Origin: an uncultured Lachnospiraceae bacterium
GTDB taxonomy: Bacteria; Bacillota; Clostridia; Lachnospirales; Lachnospiraceae
Assembly: GCA_934371505.1 (NCBI GenBank)
Contig: CAKRNW010000051.1
Location: 1 to 14,543 of the forward strand
Reading direction: 5' to 3'
DNA length: 14,543 bases
A program made the position numbers and the translations under genes. This document shows positions 7,777 through 14,472 of this stretch, piece by piece. The notes under the pieces are model-generated. The model saw nothing but the letters and a program-made list of their open reading frames with translations, did no database searches and was not told the DNA's origin. Numbering within the stretch: the first letter of the stretch is position 1; each line of letters begins with the position of its first letter.

Positions 7777-8118
7777 TTATGTAGAAAGTTCCAGACTGAT
7801 CTTTAACGCATGATTTACCCTGTTCATAATCTGCGGATCTAAATGGCACACTTTATCCTTTAAGCGTTTCTTGTCTATGGTACGCAGCTGTTCCAGCAAA
7901 ATTACAGAATCCTTCACAATCTCGCACTCATTGGTATCCAGTAAAATATGGGTGGGCAGATTAGCCTTATTTAATCGTGAGGTAATTGCCGCGCAGATTA
8001 CCGTAGGGCTGTGACGATTTCCCACATCATTCTGAATAATCAGCACCGGCCGGATTCCTCCCTGTTCCGATCCGATCACAGGCCGCAGGTCGGCATAATA
8101 AATATCTCCTCTTCGCAT
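7777..8118 (-). CDS. mazF: MazF/EndoA (PemK) family mRNA-cleaving toxin, no adjacent antitoxin gene
   Basis: Sequence-specific single-strand endoribonuclease of the MazF/PemK family. The 113-residue product is very close in layout to B. subtilis EndoA (NdoA). Features are [26 protein letters not shown] (16-31), VICAAITSR (40-48), LPTHILLD and [16 protein letters not shown]. Arg23 and Thr46 stand where the EndoA active-site Arg and Thr are, so catalysis should be intact. The start is ATG at 8116-8118. Its only ribosome binding site, GGAAAGGAAGG five bases upstream, is paired inside a long hairpin. In B. subtilis the RHH antitoxin gene ndoAI lies between alr and ndoA. Here the alr stop is 82 bases away and no antitoxin reading frame fits on either strand nearby. 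The gene is thus an orphan at this locus. Toxicity is inferred from the family only. Confidence 0.93.
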   Translation of the reverse strand: MRRGDIYYADLRPVIGSEQGGIRPVLIIQNDVGNRHSPTVICAAITSRLNKANLPTHILLDTNECEIVKDSVILLEQLRTIDKKRLKDKVCHLDPQIMNRVNHALKISLELST

Positions 8119-8121
8119 AAA

Positions 8122-8175
8122 AACCTTCCTTTCCAGAGAATCTTTATGTCAAGTATTCCCATGGAAAGAAAGGTT
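8122..8175 (-). promoter_or_regulatory. 14-bp hairpin sequestering the mazF ribosome binding site
   Basis: In the alr-mazF gap, bases 8162-8175 pair with 8122-8135 around a 26-base loop. In minus-strand RNA the stem is 14 bp with a single G-U pair (8169 with 8128). In plus-strand RNA the same position would be a C-A mismatch, so the structure favours the mazF message. The 3' arm contains the entire GGAAAGGAAGG ribosome binding site, and a run of U residues leads directly into the AUG. It could block translation of mazF or act as a weak terminator between alr and mazF. Confidence 0.75.
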
Positions 8176-8200
8176 CATACGTTTTCCCACTTATCTAATT

Positions 8201-9388
8201 TTAAAACCAGTCTCTGGTTTCCACAATTTCACCTTTTTCCAGATAAACCCTTGGAATCCGTTTGCCGATGTCACAGGCAAGCTCATAATTAAACCGCCCG
8301 GACAAGTCACCCAATTTCTCCATGGTAATCTGTTCTTCCCCGTCTTTTCCAATCAAGGTAACCAGCGCACCTTCCTTTGCCTCCGGGATCTGCGTCACAT
8401 CCACCATAAACTGATCCATGCAGACCCGTCCCAGAATTGGTGCTTTTTTTCCGTTGATCAGCACATAGCCTTTATTGGAAAGCCCCCTGGGATATCCGTC
8501 TCCATAGCCCACCGGTATGGTGGCAATCCGCATGGGTTTCTCCACCGTATAGGTGCCGCCGTAACTGATTGCATTCCCGGGCTCTGCTTCCTTTATATAA
8601 GAAATATGCGTATACCAGGAAAGAGCCGGCGCCAGCTTCACAATATCCTGCCGCACCTCATCCGATGGCCATAAACCATACAGAGTAATTCCTGCACGCA
8701 CCATATCCATATTGGCATCTCTCATTTCCACAATGCCTGCAGAATTGGAGCAATGCTGGATGGGAATCCGAACCCCCAGTTTCTCCTGAATCTCCCTACA
8801 GAAACTCTTAAATTTTACCAACTGCTGTTTTGCTGATGTTTTGTCTGTTTCATCTGCTCTGGCAAAGTGGGTAAAAATACCCTCTACAGTAATCCAAGGT
8901 GTCTCCAATGCCTTTTGTACAAAAGCAAGACCCGTCTCATCCGGCCGGATACCGATTCGGTTCATACCGGTATCTACTTTAATATGTATGGGAAGCGTCT
9001 TCCCCATACTCGCCGCAGTCTCTCCCAGGGCACTCAGAGCATCATAGCGAAACACGGCAGGACGGATCTGCTCCTCCACCAGTTTCTCATAACAATAGGG
9101 GAAAGTGTATCCCAGAATGAGAATCGGTTTCTTGATTCCGGCTCTTCGCAAAAGTCCTGCCTCCTCCGGTGTTGCCACAGCATATCCAAACACGAAGTCC
9201 AGATTTTCCAGCTGTCTGGCTATAGGTATCGCTCCATGTCCGTAACCATCCGTTTTGATAACTCCCATCATCTTAGTCTGTTCTGCAAGATTGGCCTTCA
9301 TATGACGCATATTGGACACGATTGCATCCAGATTTACGGTCACATAGCCCCGGGCATACCTCTCCAGTTCCTGCGATTCTGTATCCAT
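8201..9388 (-). CDS. alr: Alanine racemase
   Basis: Cytosolic PLP enzyme interconverting L- and D-alanine for peptidoglycan synthesis. It has 395 residues, normal for the family. The N-terminal barrel carries the PLP Lys45 in VIKTDGYGHGA, where many homologs have KADAYGHG. It also has KVDTGMNRIG, with Arg144 expected to contact the catalytic tyrosine. HCSNSAG (212-218) and MVRAGITLYG (229-238) follow. The C-terminal beta domain carries the second catalytic base Tyr276 in AISYGGTY, VGYGDGYPRG (293-302) and GRVCMDQ (320-326). Both catalytic residues are present, so the enzyme should be active. The start is ATG at 9386-9388 with CGGAGG five bases upstream. It lies 12 bases downstream of the Nudix gene and upstream of mazF. 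The alr-mazF linkage is shared with B. subtilis and relatives. Confidence 0.96.
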   Translation of the reverse strand: MDTESQELERYARGYVTVNLDAIVSNMRHMKANLAEQTKMMGVIKTDGYGHGAIPIARQLENLDFVFGYAVATPEEAGLLRRAGIKKPILILGYTFPYCYEKLVEEQIRPAVFRYDALSALGETAASMGKTLPIHIKVDTGMNRIGIRPDETGLAFVQKALETPWITVEGIFTHFARADETDKTSAKQQLVKFKSFCREIQEKLGVRIPIQHCSNSAGIVEMRDANMDMVRAGITLYGLWPSDEVRQDIVKLAPALSWYTHISYIKEAEPGNAISYGGTYTVEKPMRIATIPVGYGDGYPRGLSNKGYVLINGKKAPILGRVCMDQFMVDVTQIPEAKEGALVTLIGKDGEEQITMEKLGDLSGRFNYELACDIGKRIPRVYLEKGEIVETRDWF

Positions 9389-9400
9389 AGAAGCCTCCGT

Positions 9401-10051
9401 CTACTCTTCGCTTTTCCACAAATCTGTTGCGAAGTATACTAATGCTGCCCATGTATAAACAGAATAAAAGATTCCGTTTTGGTCACAGCCATTCTTCAAT
9501 AATTCTTTTGCCTGATTTTTATTGATGAACTCAAAGCCGTCAAACCGCTCTGCACCCACGGCTCCCTCCTGGGTCAATCCCTTTAAATCATGCAGCACCA
9601 CACAGACCAGAGCATTGCTCTCGTCTGTCATTCCCGGTGTGCTGAACAGCAGATGATTTACTGATTTCACTGTGTCCTTCTCTGTAGGCTTTAATCCGGT
9701 TTCCTCTTCCAGTTCTCGGACTGCTGCCGTAAGAACCGGGTCACCTTCCCCGCAATCCTCCGGATCAATGAGTCCCGCGGGAGGGCTTAACAAATACTGT
9801 CCCACCGGATAACGGTATTCGTAGGACATGAGAAGTTTTGCGTCCTCTCCCGGTTTATCCAGAATCACAATACAGGTCACTGCATCCGGAAGCATCGCCC
9901 TAAATTCTTCTTTGGATTTTGCTGCCACCACATGTTCCAAATCCCGGCGGGTGGCATTATAATAGTGGGTTCCCGCTTCCTTCTGCAGATCAAACACCCG
10001 CAGATATTTGGAATCAAAAACCTGTTCCATATCTTCTCGTTTCATTTTCAC
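9401..10051 (-). CDS. Nudix hydrolase (ADP-ribose pyrophosphatase-like) with an expanded Nudix box
   Basis: Cytosolic Nudix-fold hydrolase of 216 residues, the usual size of ADP-ribose pyrophosphatases, which split nucleoside diphosphate sugars. The catalytic half-motif R-E-L-E-E-E-T-G-L is intact at 112-120. It is preceded by LLSPPAGLIDPEDCGEGDP. Compared with the standard G-x5-E-x7-RE spacing, Gly93 is five residues too far away and Asp104 occupies the place of the first Glu. Family members with the SPPAGLID phrase often act on ADP-ribose, but the substrate cannot be read from this sequence. The start is ambiguous: GTG at 10049-10051, one base after the stop of the preceding gene, or ATG at 10043-10045. 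A weak AGGA precedes both. The gene sits between a small membrane protein and alr in what looks like one operon. Confidence 0.9.
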   Translation of the reverse strand: MKMKREDMEQVFDSKYLRVFDLQKEAGTHYYNATRRDLEHVVAAKSKEEFRAMLPDAVTCIVILDKPGEDAKLLMSYEYRYPVGQYLLSPPAGLIDPEDCGEGDPVLTAAVRELEEETGLKPTEKDTVKSVNHLLFSTPGMTDESNALVCVVLHDLKGLTQEGAVGAERFDGFEFINKNQAKELLKNGCDQNGIFYSVYTWAALVYFATDLWKSEE

Positions 10052-10052
10052 A

Positions 10053-10325
10053 CTATCCTAATTTAATGTAGCGGGGACGCTCCATCTTTTCACTGGGTTT
10101 TCTGTTCTGTTTTTTGGAATAATGCCTCACACAGTCTGCCACAAGGGGAATGTAGGCCGCCAACAGCAAAACCACACCGCCGGCTGCCACTTTCTTTTTA
10201 TGCTCCCTGGGCACCGTCAGTCCCGCCAACAATCCCAGAACACCCAGGCACAGTTTCACTAACGCCATCATTCTGGAATCACAGTTTTTAATATAATCGT
10301 TGATAAATGCAATGAAATTTCTCAT
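10053..10325 (-). CDS. Small two-helix membrane protein, unrecognised
   Basis: The family is not recognised. The 90-residue protein has two hydrophobic segments, about 19-38 (MMALVKLCLGVLGLLAGL) and 47-66, joined by a short basic turn (REHKKK). A strongly basic tail ends in MERPRYIKLG. The basic loop and tail suggest that the termini may lie on different sides or that the helices form a hairpin. No catalytic motif is seen. The start is ATG at 10323-10325 with GGAAAGGAAGGG eight bases upstream. It is the first gene after a promoter and is separated by one base from the Nudix gene, so the two are probably co-translated. The real coding nature is supported by the ribosome binding site, tight spacing and hydrophobic pattern rather than by homology. 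Confidence 0.72.
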   Translation of the reverse strand: MRNFIAFINDYIKNCDSRMMALVKLCLGVLGLLAGLTVPREHKKKVAAGGVVLLLAAYIPLVADCVRHYSKKQNRKPSEKMERPRYIKLG

Positions 10326-10364
10326 ACAAAGAACCCTTCCTTTCCGTGATCAACTATCACTTAA

Positions 10365-11120
10365 CTATATTATACATGATGTGTCCCTCCTTGAAAAGGA
10401 TAAAGGCAGTTCCAATCCATAGGCCTGCATCCGTTCCTCATCTAAGAGCACCTGATCCGGTGTTCCGTCTGCCACAAGTTTCCCGTCGGATAGTACCAGA
10501 ATTCTGTCACAGGTATCATATAAGAAATCCAGATCATGGGATGCAATTACCTGTGCCACCGGCAATTCTTTAAGAATATGAATGAGATTTCTGCGATTCT
10601 GAGGATCCAGGGCAACCGAGGGTTCATCCATCAATAACACTTCCGGCTCCATAGAAAGCACGGTTGCGATAGCCGCAAGCTTTTTTTCTCCACCGGAAAG
10701 ACGGTAAATCTGGCACTCCTTTTTTTCTTCCATATGGACTGCCCGCAAGGCATCCATTGTCCGCTTCTCCACTTCTTCCGGAGATCGTCCATAATTACGG
10801 GGAGCAAAGGCCACATCCTCATACACCGTATTCATAAAAAGCTGGCTGTCGGAATCTTGAAATACATAAGATGCCTTTTCCCGAACCTGGGGATAATTCC
10901 GGTGCTCCACCAGGATTCCATCCACGGTAATCCGTCCTTCATAATGATCCAGAAGTCCCACAATCAGCTTAAGTAATGTGGATTTTCCCACACCATTGGC
11001 TCCTGCCAGACCGATCTTCTCTCCTTCCCGTATCCGGAAAGAAATTCCTTTCAAAACATCTCTGGAATACTTCGTCTTCACTTTATCATAACAATAACTA
11101 ACCTTTTCAAAGGAAATCAT
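10365..11120 (-). CDS. ecfA: ECF-type ABC transporter ATP-binding protein (EcfA/CbiO/LarO-like)
   Basis: A 251-residue ABC ATPase that would power uptake of a metal ion or vitamin through an ECF module on the cytoplasmic face of the membrane. All catalytic motifs are intact: Walker A GANGVGKST (40-48), Q-loop Gln88 in VFQDSDSQLF, signature LSGGEKKL (141-148), Walker B VLLMDEP (161-167) with Glu166, and switch His195 in ASHDLD. The FQDSDSQLF phrase is typical of CbiO/EcfA proteins. Only one ATPase gene is present, as in nickel/cobalt systems with a CbiO homodimer, whereas group II ECF modules use two. The start is ATG at 11118-11120, 11 bases after the ecfT stop. The 32 further in-frame residues upstream overlap ecfT and do not resemble an ABC protein. 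Neighbouring larB suggests that the cargo is nickel, but that is inference. Confidence 0.92.
   Translation of the reverse strand: MISFEKVSYCYDKVKTKYSRDVLKGISFRIREGEKIGLAGANGVGKSTLLKLIVGLLDHYEGRITVDGILVEHRNYPQVREKASYVFQDSDSQLFMNTVYEDVAFAPRNYGRSPEEVEKRTMDALRAVHMEEKKECQIYRLSGGEKKLAAIATVLSMEPEVLLMDEPSVALDPQNRRNLIHILKELPVAQVIASHDLDFLYDTCDRILVLSDGKLVADGTPDQVLLDEERMQAYGLELPLSFSRRDTSCII
10369..10397 (-). promoter_or_regulatory. Promoter for the small membrane protein/Nudix/alr/mazF unit
   Basis: On the minus strand a perfect TATAAT (10369-10374) lies 17 bases after TTTTCA (10392-10397), which matches the -35 consensus at four of six positions. The whole promoter lies within the last codons of the ATPase gene, which ends at 10365. 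A short imperfect palindrome (10346-10360, GTGAT/ATCAC) falls in the early leader. No terminator is seen after the ATPase gene, so readthrough from the lar/ECF operon is also likely. Confidence 0.55.
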
Positions 11121-11131
11121 TTCATACCTGT

Positions 11132-11932
11132 CTATCTGCTGAATAAATGAATAAACACCTGCACATTTCCAAAGCGCAGACACAAAAACAACAAGACCCA
11201 AATGACCACAAAGCATACCGAGGATGCCCTCCCATAGTTCTTTCCCGGTAAGGTAAAAGTGGCCTGAAATCCCCGGAGTTTCATACTCTCATATACGTTT
11301 TCCGCCCGATCCATGCTGCGCAGCAGCAGTTGTCCCACCATAGATCCCCATACTTTATAATGAACACCTTTTTGTCTGGGTGACCGAAGAGAATAAGCCT
11401 GGCTCATTCGTTCCACTTCCTTCATAAACACAATCACATATCTGTCAATCAACAGTAAAACCGTAATCAGTTCCTTGGGAAGATGTAACACCTGCAATGC
11501 ATAACAGATTTCTTCCATGGAGGTGGAAAGAATTAAAATCGTAGAAGCACACAAGGCATAACTTCCTTTTAGTAGCAGCGTCACAAAGGATACCACTCCT
11601 CCGGTCACCGTAATCCGTCCCATGGTAAAAAGCGGTGTGGTATCCAGAAAAGGGTTTATCGCCCCCACAAGGCCTACCATCAGGAAAAGAGAGCCTGCTT
11701 TCTTCCAGATCCTTTGAAAATTCAGACCGTGGAGACTCATCACTATGATGAGATAAACTGCCATGGGCAGAAGCCCTGCCAGGTCGTATTTATCAAAAGA
11801 TACAACAGTCAAAATAAAAATAACGGTTACCAGCACCTTCGCAAGAGGGTGAAACCCGGAAAGCCAGCCTTCCCGTCCCGCCAGCATATCCACGCGGTGC
11901 AGCTCGTGGATCTTATTGTTGATCTCACTCAT
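11132..11932 (-). CDS. ecfT: ECF transporter transmembrane component (EcfT/CbiQ/LarQ-like)
   Basis: Integral membrane subunit that couples the ATPase to a substrate-binding component. It has 266 residues, typical for CbiQ/EcfT. Hydrophobic segments lie near 28-44, 50-67, 80-98, 108-135 and 236-256. The two coupling-helix motifs with a conserved Arg are visible: AYSLRSP (179-185) and SMKLRGF (216-222). The first is less canonical, as the usual Arg-Gly is Arg-Ser. The start is ATG at 11930-11932, overlapping the end of larB by 8 bases, with GGAG about 7 bases upstream. This argues for translational coupling to larB. A substrate component (such as LarMN or CbiMN) is not encoded next to it, so it must be elsewhere or shared. 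The ecfA gene follows after 11 bases. Confidence 0.9.
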   Translation of the reverse strand: MSEINNKIHELHRVDMLAGREGWLSGFHPLAKVLVTVIFILTVVSFDKYDLAGLLPMAVYLIIVMSLHGLNFQRIWKKAGSLFLMVGLVGAINPFLDTTPLFTMGRITVTGGVVSFVTLLLKGSYALCASTILILSTSMEEICYALQVLHLPKELITVLLLIDRYVIVFMKEVERMSQAYSLRSPRQKGVHYKVWGSMVGQLLLRSMDRAENVYESMKLRGFQATFTLPGKNYGRASSVCFVVIWVLLFLCLRFGNVQVFIHLFSR

Positions 11933-12692
11933 GAGACTGCTCCTGTTCAGGGCTCTGGCAGGCCAGCCTGTTGATCTGTGTCGCCAGATACCCTGCCCCG
12001 TAGCCATTATCTATATTGACCACCGCAATTCCGTTTGCACAGGAATTAATCATAGTCAGCAGGGCGGAGAGTCCGTGCATGCTGGCACCATATCCTACGG
12101 AGGTAGGAACTGCAATCACCGGCTTATCCACCAGACCACCAATCACACTGGCAAGGGCACCTTCCATTCCGGCCACCGCCACCACACAATTGGCACTCTG
12201 AATCGTTTCCAGTCTGGCCAGCAGACGATGCAGTCCACTCACACCCACATCATAAATCCGTTCCACATGGGTGCCAAAATATTCCGCGGTCTGGGCCGCC
12301 TCCTCCGCTACGGAGATATCCGCCGTTCCCGCCGTACACACCACGATTTTTCCCATGTGTTCCTTTTCCTTCTCGATCTTCAAAATGTGGGAATTGGGAT
12401 CATAGACTACCTGGGGAAACCGTTTCCGGATCAGTTCATACTGAGCCTGACTTGCCCGGGTGCCAAATACTTCTCCGTCTGATTCATATAAATGTTCATA
12501 AATGGCCAGTAAATGTTCATCTGCCTTACCGCTGCAGAATACCACCTCCGCAAACCCACTGCGTAGTTTTCTATGTATATCCAGCTTTGCAAAGCCCATC
12601 TCCTCAAAAGGTGCCCGACGGAAATAACCCTCCGCCTGCTCCACTGTCATGGTTCCGTTTTTTACCTGTTCTAAAACATCCCTTGTGTCCAT
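11925..12692 (-). CDS. larB: LarB, pyridinium-3,5-biscarboxylate mononucleotide synthase
   Basis: First enzyme of nickel-pincer nucleotide (NPN) cofactor synthesis. LarB carboxylates nicotinate adenine dinucleotide and releases AMP, giving the biscarboxylate mononucleotide used by LarE and LarC. The 255-residue length is normal. The N-terminal part has the HRKLRSGFAEVVFCSGK segment (40-56). The PurE-like C-terminal domain has VVCTAGTADISVAEEA (117-132), AGMEGALASVIGGL (174-187), PTSVGYGASMHGLSALLTM and NSCANGIAVVNIDNGYGAG (216-234). Glu177 and Cys218 have the same 41-residue spacing as the Glu and Cys reported as active-site residues in the Lactiplantibacillus enzyme, so activity is expected. 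The start is ATG at 12690-12692, 13 bases after the preceding gene. It overlaps ecfT by 8 bases. larA, larC and larE are not in the window. The cofactor may also serve other LarA-like racemases. Confidence 0.95.
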   Translation of the reverse strand: MDTRDVLEQVKNGTMTVEQAEGYFRRAPFEEMGFAKLDIHRKLRSGFAEVVFCSGKADEHLLAIYEHLYESDGEVFGTRASQAQYELIRKRFPQVVYDPNSHILKIEKEKEHMGKIVVCTAGTADISVAEEAAQTAEYFGTHVERIYDVGVSGLHRLLARLETIQSANCVVAVAGMEGALASVIGGLVDKPVIAVPTSVGYGASMHGLSALLTMINSCANGIAVVNIDNGYGAGYLATQINRLACQSPEQEQSHE

Positions 12693-12705
12693 TTCTTCTG
12701 TCCTC

Positions 12706-14361
12706 TTAATAGGTCACAGTATGTGTGATTAAATAAAAATCACCTTGTAAGGCTTCAATATTTACTCTCATATCCCAGGAAGATGCCCCTAGCTGTGCCA
12801 ATGCCCTCCTGCCATAGCCTTCTTCGTAACTGTGATTTACATAGGAATTATAAATATCCTCCATCAGCTGGTAGTCACTGACCACAATCTGGAAAGTAAA
12901 ACTGCGTCCCTGGGAGGTGGTTGCCTTGTCATAGCAGGCATCGTAATAGTCCTTTATGCTGGTCTTGACATCCAGCTCAGAGATTCCGGTGTCTGCCAGC
13001 GTCCGCAGAGTATGATTATCCCCGTAGCCATAATAGCTGTTGGGGTCAAATTGCAGCTGGTTCAGACTCTGGGTGGGAACTTCACTGCCTCCGTCCGTTT
13101 CCTGTTCCGGTGTCTTTGATTCATAGTGGTAGGTCTCCCCATTGCAGGGCGGCAAGTAAACAGACAAATCCCTTCTGATATGATCCGTAGCAAAATCTGC
13201 ATCGGTCTTGTTGAAATAAGCATGGGTATCCGATGCCTCATCATCCCAGGTAGCATCCACATTGTAATACCCATCCTCTAGTCCCACAATATTCCACGCA
13301 TGGTTCTGTCCGGCATAACCGGTACAATAATAACAGGGGATATCGCATTTCTGGCATAAATACTGATAGGCTCTGGCATATCCGGCGCACACAGTCACTC
13401 CGTCTACCAATGCACTGTAGGCGCTCTGGTTTAATTCTGCACTGGTATCATAGCTTACCTGAGAAATCAATGCATCATGAATGGCCACCTCTGCATCAGC
13501 ATCCGCCATTCCCCCATTTTCAGGATTTCCTGCAAGATCCAGAATGTTCTGCGCTCCCTCCTCAAAATCTCTCTTAGAAATCTCCAGCTGATCCGCTGTC
13601 CGGTTAAAATCCAGTGTAATCTCTGCCACAGTTCCCGATGGAACATACCGGCATTGATAGGAGGTATTCAGCCAGAATAATTCCGGATGATCTCCTACTA
13701 CTGCCTGAAATGCATTTTTTAATTCATTCTGGCTCACCCGGACGATGGGCGCAAAACGGTTATTCAACGCCTGGGTATTCGCGTAAACCTGTCGATATAA
13801 AGCCTGGGTATTGTCATCCAGCATATGGTAATACGGATAAAATTGTTCTGAAAAGGTCAGTCCTTCCCCTGTTTCCCCATATCCTACATACTGAACTACC
13901 TCGTCCAGTTGGTCTTCGTTGACCTGATGACCACTGCCCTGAACCGGTTCCCATCCATTATACCCCTGTACTTCTCCCGGAATCCGTATCTGATCCTCAT
14001 CCGGTGCCTGATAAGGATCCGGATAATCCTTTACATACAAACCATCTTCCAATTCCTTTTTGGCAATGCTCGTTGTCGGCTGCTGATCCATACCGGTATT
14101 CTGTTCATTTCCTGACAAAGTCACAGAAGAATCCTGGGGATTTCCATCCTGCGGCTGTGATTCTGCCGTCTGCGTTTCACCGTTTTCCGAAGTTGGCATC
14201 TCCTGTCCATTCCCGCGATTTGCTGTCAGACTGCTTATTTTACTGCCCACAGTCTGAGAAATGTTCGGATTCACTGCGCAGACCAGCACTCCTGCCAATA
14301 TGAGAAATACTAACACAGCTATTGCTGTCATTATTTTTTGTAATATTTTCATTGTTTTCAT
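12706..14361 (-). CDS. Membrane-anchored transglutaminase-like domain protein
   Basis: A 551-residue protein with a basic N terminus and one hydrophobic segment (about 11-31) that acts as a signal anchor or uncleaved signal. No lipobox is evident. A low-complexity Q/S/T/N/E-rich spacer (about 45-100) suggests a stalk through the cell wall. The transglutaminase-like core lies at about 285-385 and holds a full Cys-His-Asp triad: Cys325 in GVTVCAGYARAY, His354 in NHAWNIV and Asp369 in NVDATWDD. Members of this superfamily include peptidases and peptide cross-linking or amidase enzymes, and the substrate here is unknown. After a second linker (about 415-435) comes a C-terminal region of about 110 residues that is not recognised. 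The start is the first ATG (14359-14361), with a weak GGGAT upstream. A second ATG three codons later is possible. It leads the larB-ecfT-ecfA run with a 13-base gap. Confidence 0.85.
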   Translation of the reverse strand: MKTMKILQKIMTAIAVLVFLILAGVLVCAVNPNISQTVGSKISSLTANRGNGQEMPTSENGETQTAESQPQDGNPQDSSVTLSGNEQNTGMDQQPTTSIAKKELEDGLYVKDYPDPYQAPDEDQIRIPGEVQGYNGWEPVQGSGHQVNEDQLDEVVQYVGYGETGEGLTFSEQFYPYYHMLDDNTQALYRQVYANTQALNNRFAPIVRVSQNELKNAFQAVVGDHPELFWLNTSYQCRYVPSGTVAEITLDFNRTADQLEISKRDFEEGAQNILDLAGNPENGGMADADAEVAIHDALISQVSYDTSAELNQSAYSALVDGVTVCAGYARAYQYLCQKCDIPCYYCTGYAGQNHAWNIVGLEDGYYNVDATWDDEASDTHAYFNKTDADFATDHIRRDLSVYLPPCNGETYHYESKTPEQETDGGSEVPTQSLNQLQFDPNSYYGYGDNHTLRTLADTGISELDVKTSIKDYYDACYDKATTSQGRSFTFQIVVSDYQLMEDIYNSYVNHSYEEGYGRRALAQLGASSWDMRVNIEALQGDFYLITHTVTY

Positions 14362-14410
14362 TTAAATCCCGCTGTTTTATTTCGATATTTTGTTACCCGA
14401 TGTCTTTTTT

Positions 14411-14419
14411 ACTATACCA
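14411..14419 (-). promoter_or_regulatory. Extended -10 promoter candidate for the transglutaminase-like/larB operon
   Basis: On the minus strand TGG directly precedes TATAGT (14411-14416), an extended -10 element one mismatch from TATAAT. No good -35 box is seen 16-18 bases upstream. Transcription would begin near 14404, giving a leader of about 43 bases. It lies just downstream of the terminator of the previous gene, the expected place for a new operon promoter. Confidence 0.5.
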
Positions 14420-14447
14420 CATAATGGACATTTCTGCACCTCTATAT

Positions 14448-14472
14448 AAAAAATAGGCTTCGCCTATTTTTT
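14448..14472. terminator. Bidirectional Rho-independent terminator
   Basis: An 11-bp perfect stem (14448-14458 with 14462-14472) with a TTC loop has six A residues on one side and six T residues on the other. It could therefore terminate transcription in both directions. On the minus strand it ends the transcript of the partial gene at the window edge. That gene's TAG stop codon (14464-14466) lies inside the stem. Confidence 0.85.

Noticed and set aside
8075..8162. A 28-codon minus-strand frame starting with ATG at 8160-8162 inside the hairpin and overlapping the mazF start
   Set aside because: It has no ribosome binding site (the upstream bases are pyrimidine-rich hairpin arm) and its product resembles no antitoxin.
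10346..10360. Short palindrome GTGAT-N5-ATCAC in the leader of the small membrane protein gene
   Set aside because: A 5-bp stem is too short to call an operator or terminator without conservation data.
11121..11216. 32-residue N-terminal extension of the ATPase reaching into ecfT
   Set aside because: ABC ATPases of this type begin with the short beta strand seen at MISFEKVSY, and the extension only reflects an open frame through ecfT.
11916..12482. Plus-strand frame of 188 codons opposite larB
   Set aside because: It is His/Gly-rich antisense to the conserved LarB frame and has no promoter or ribosome binding site.
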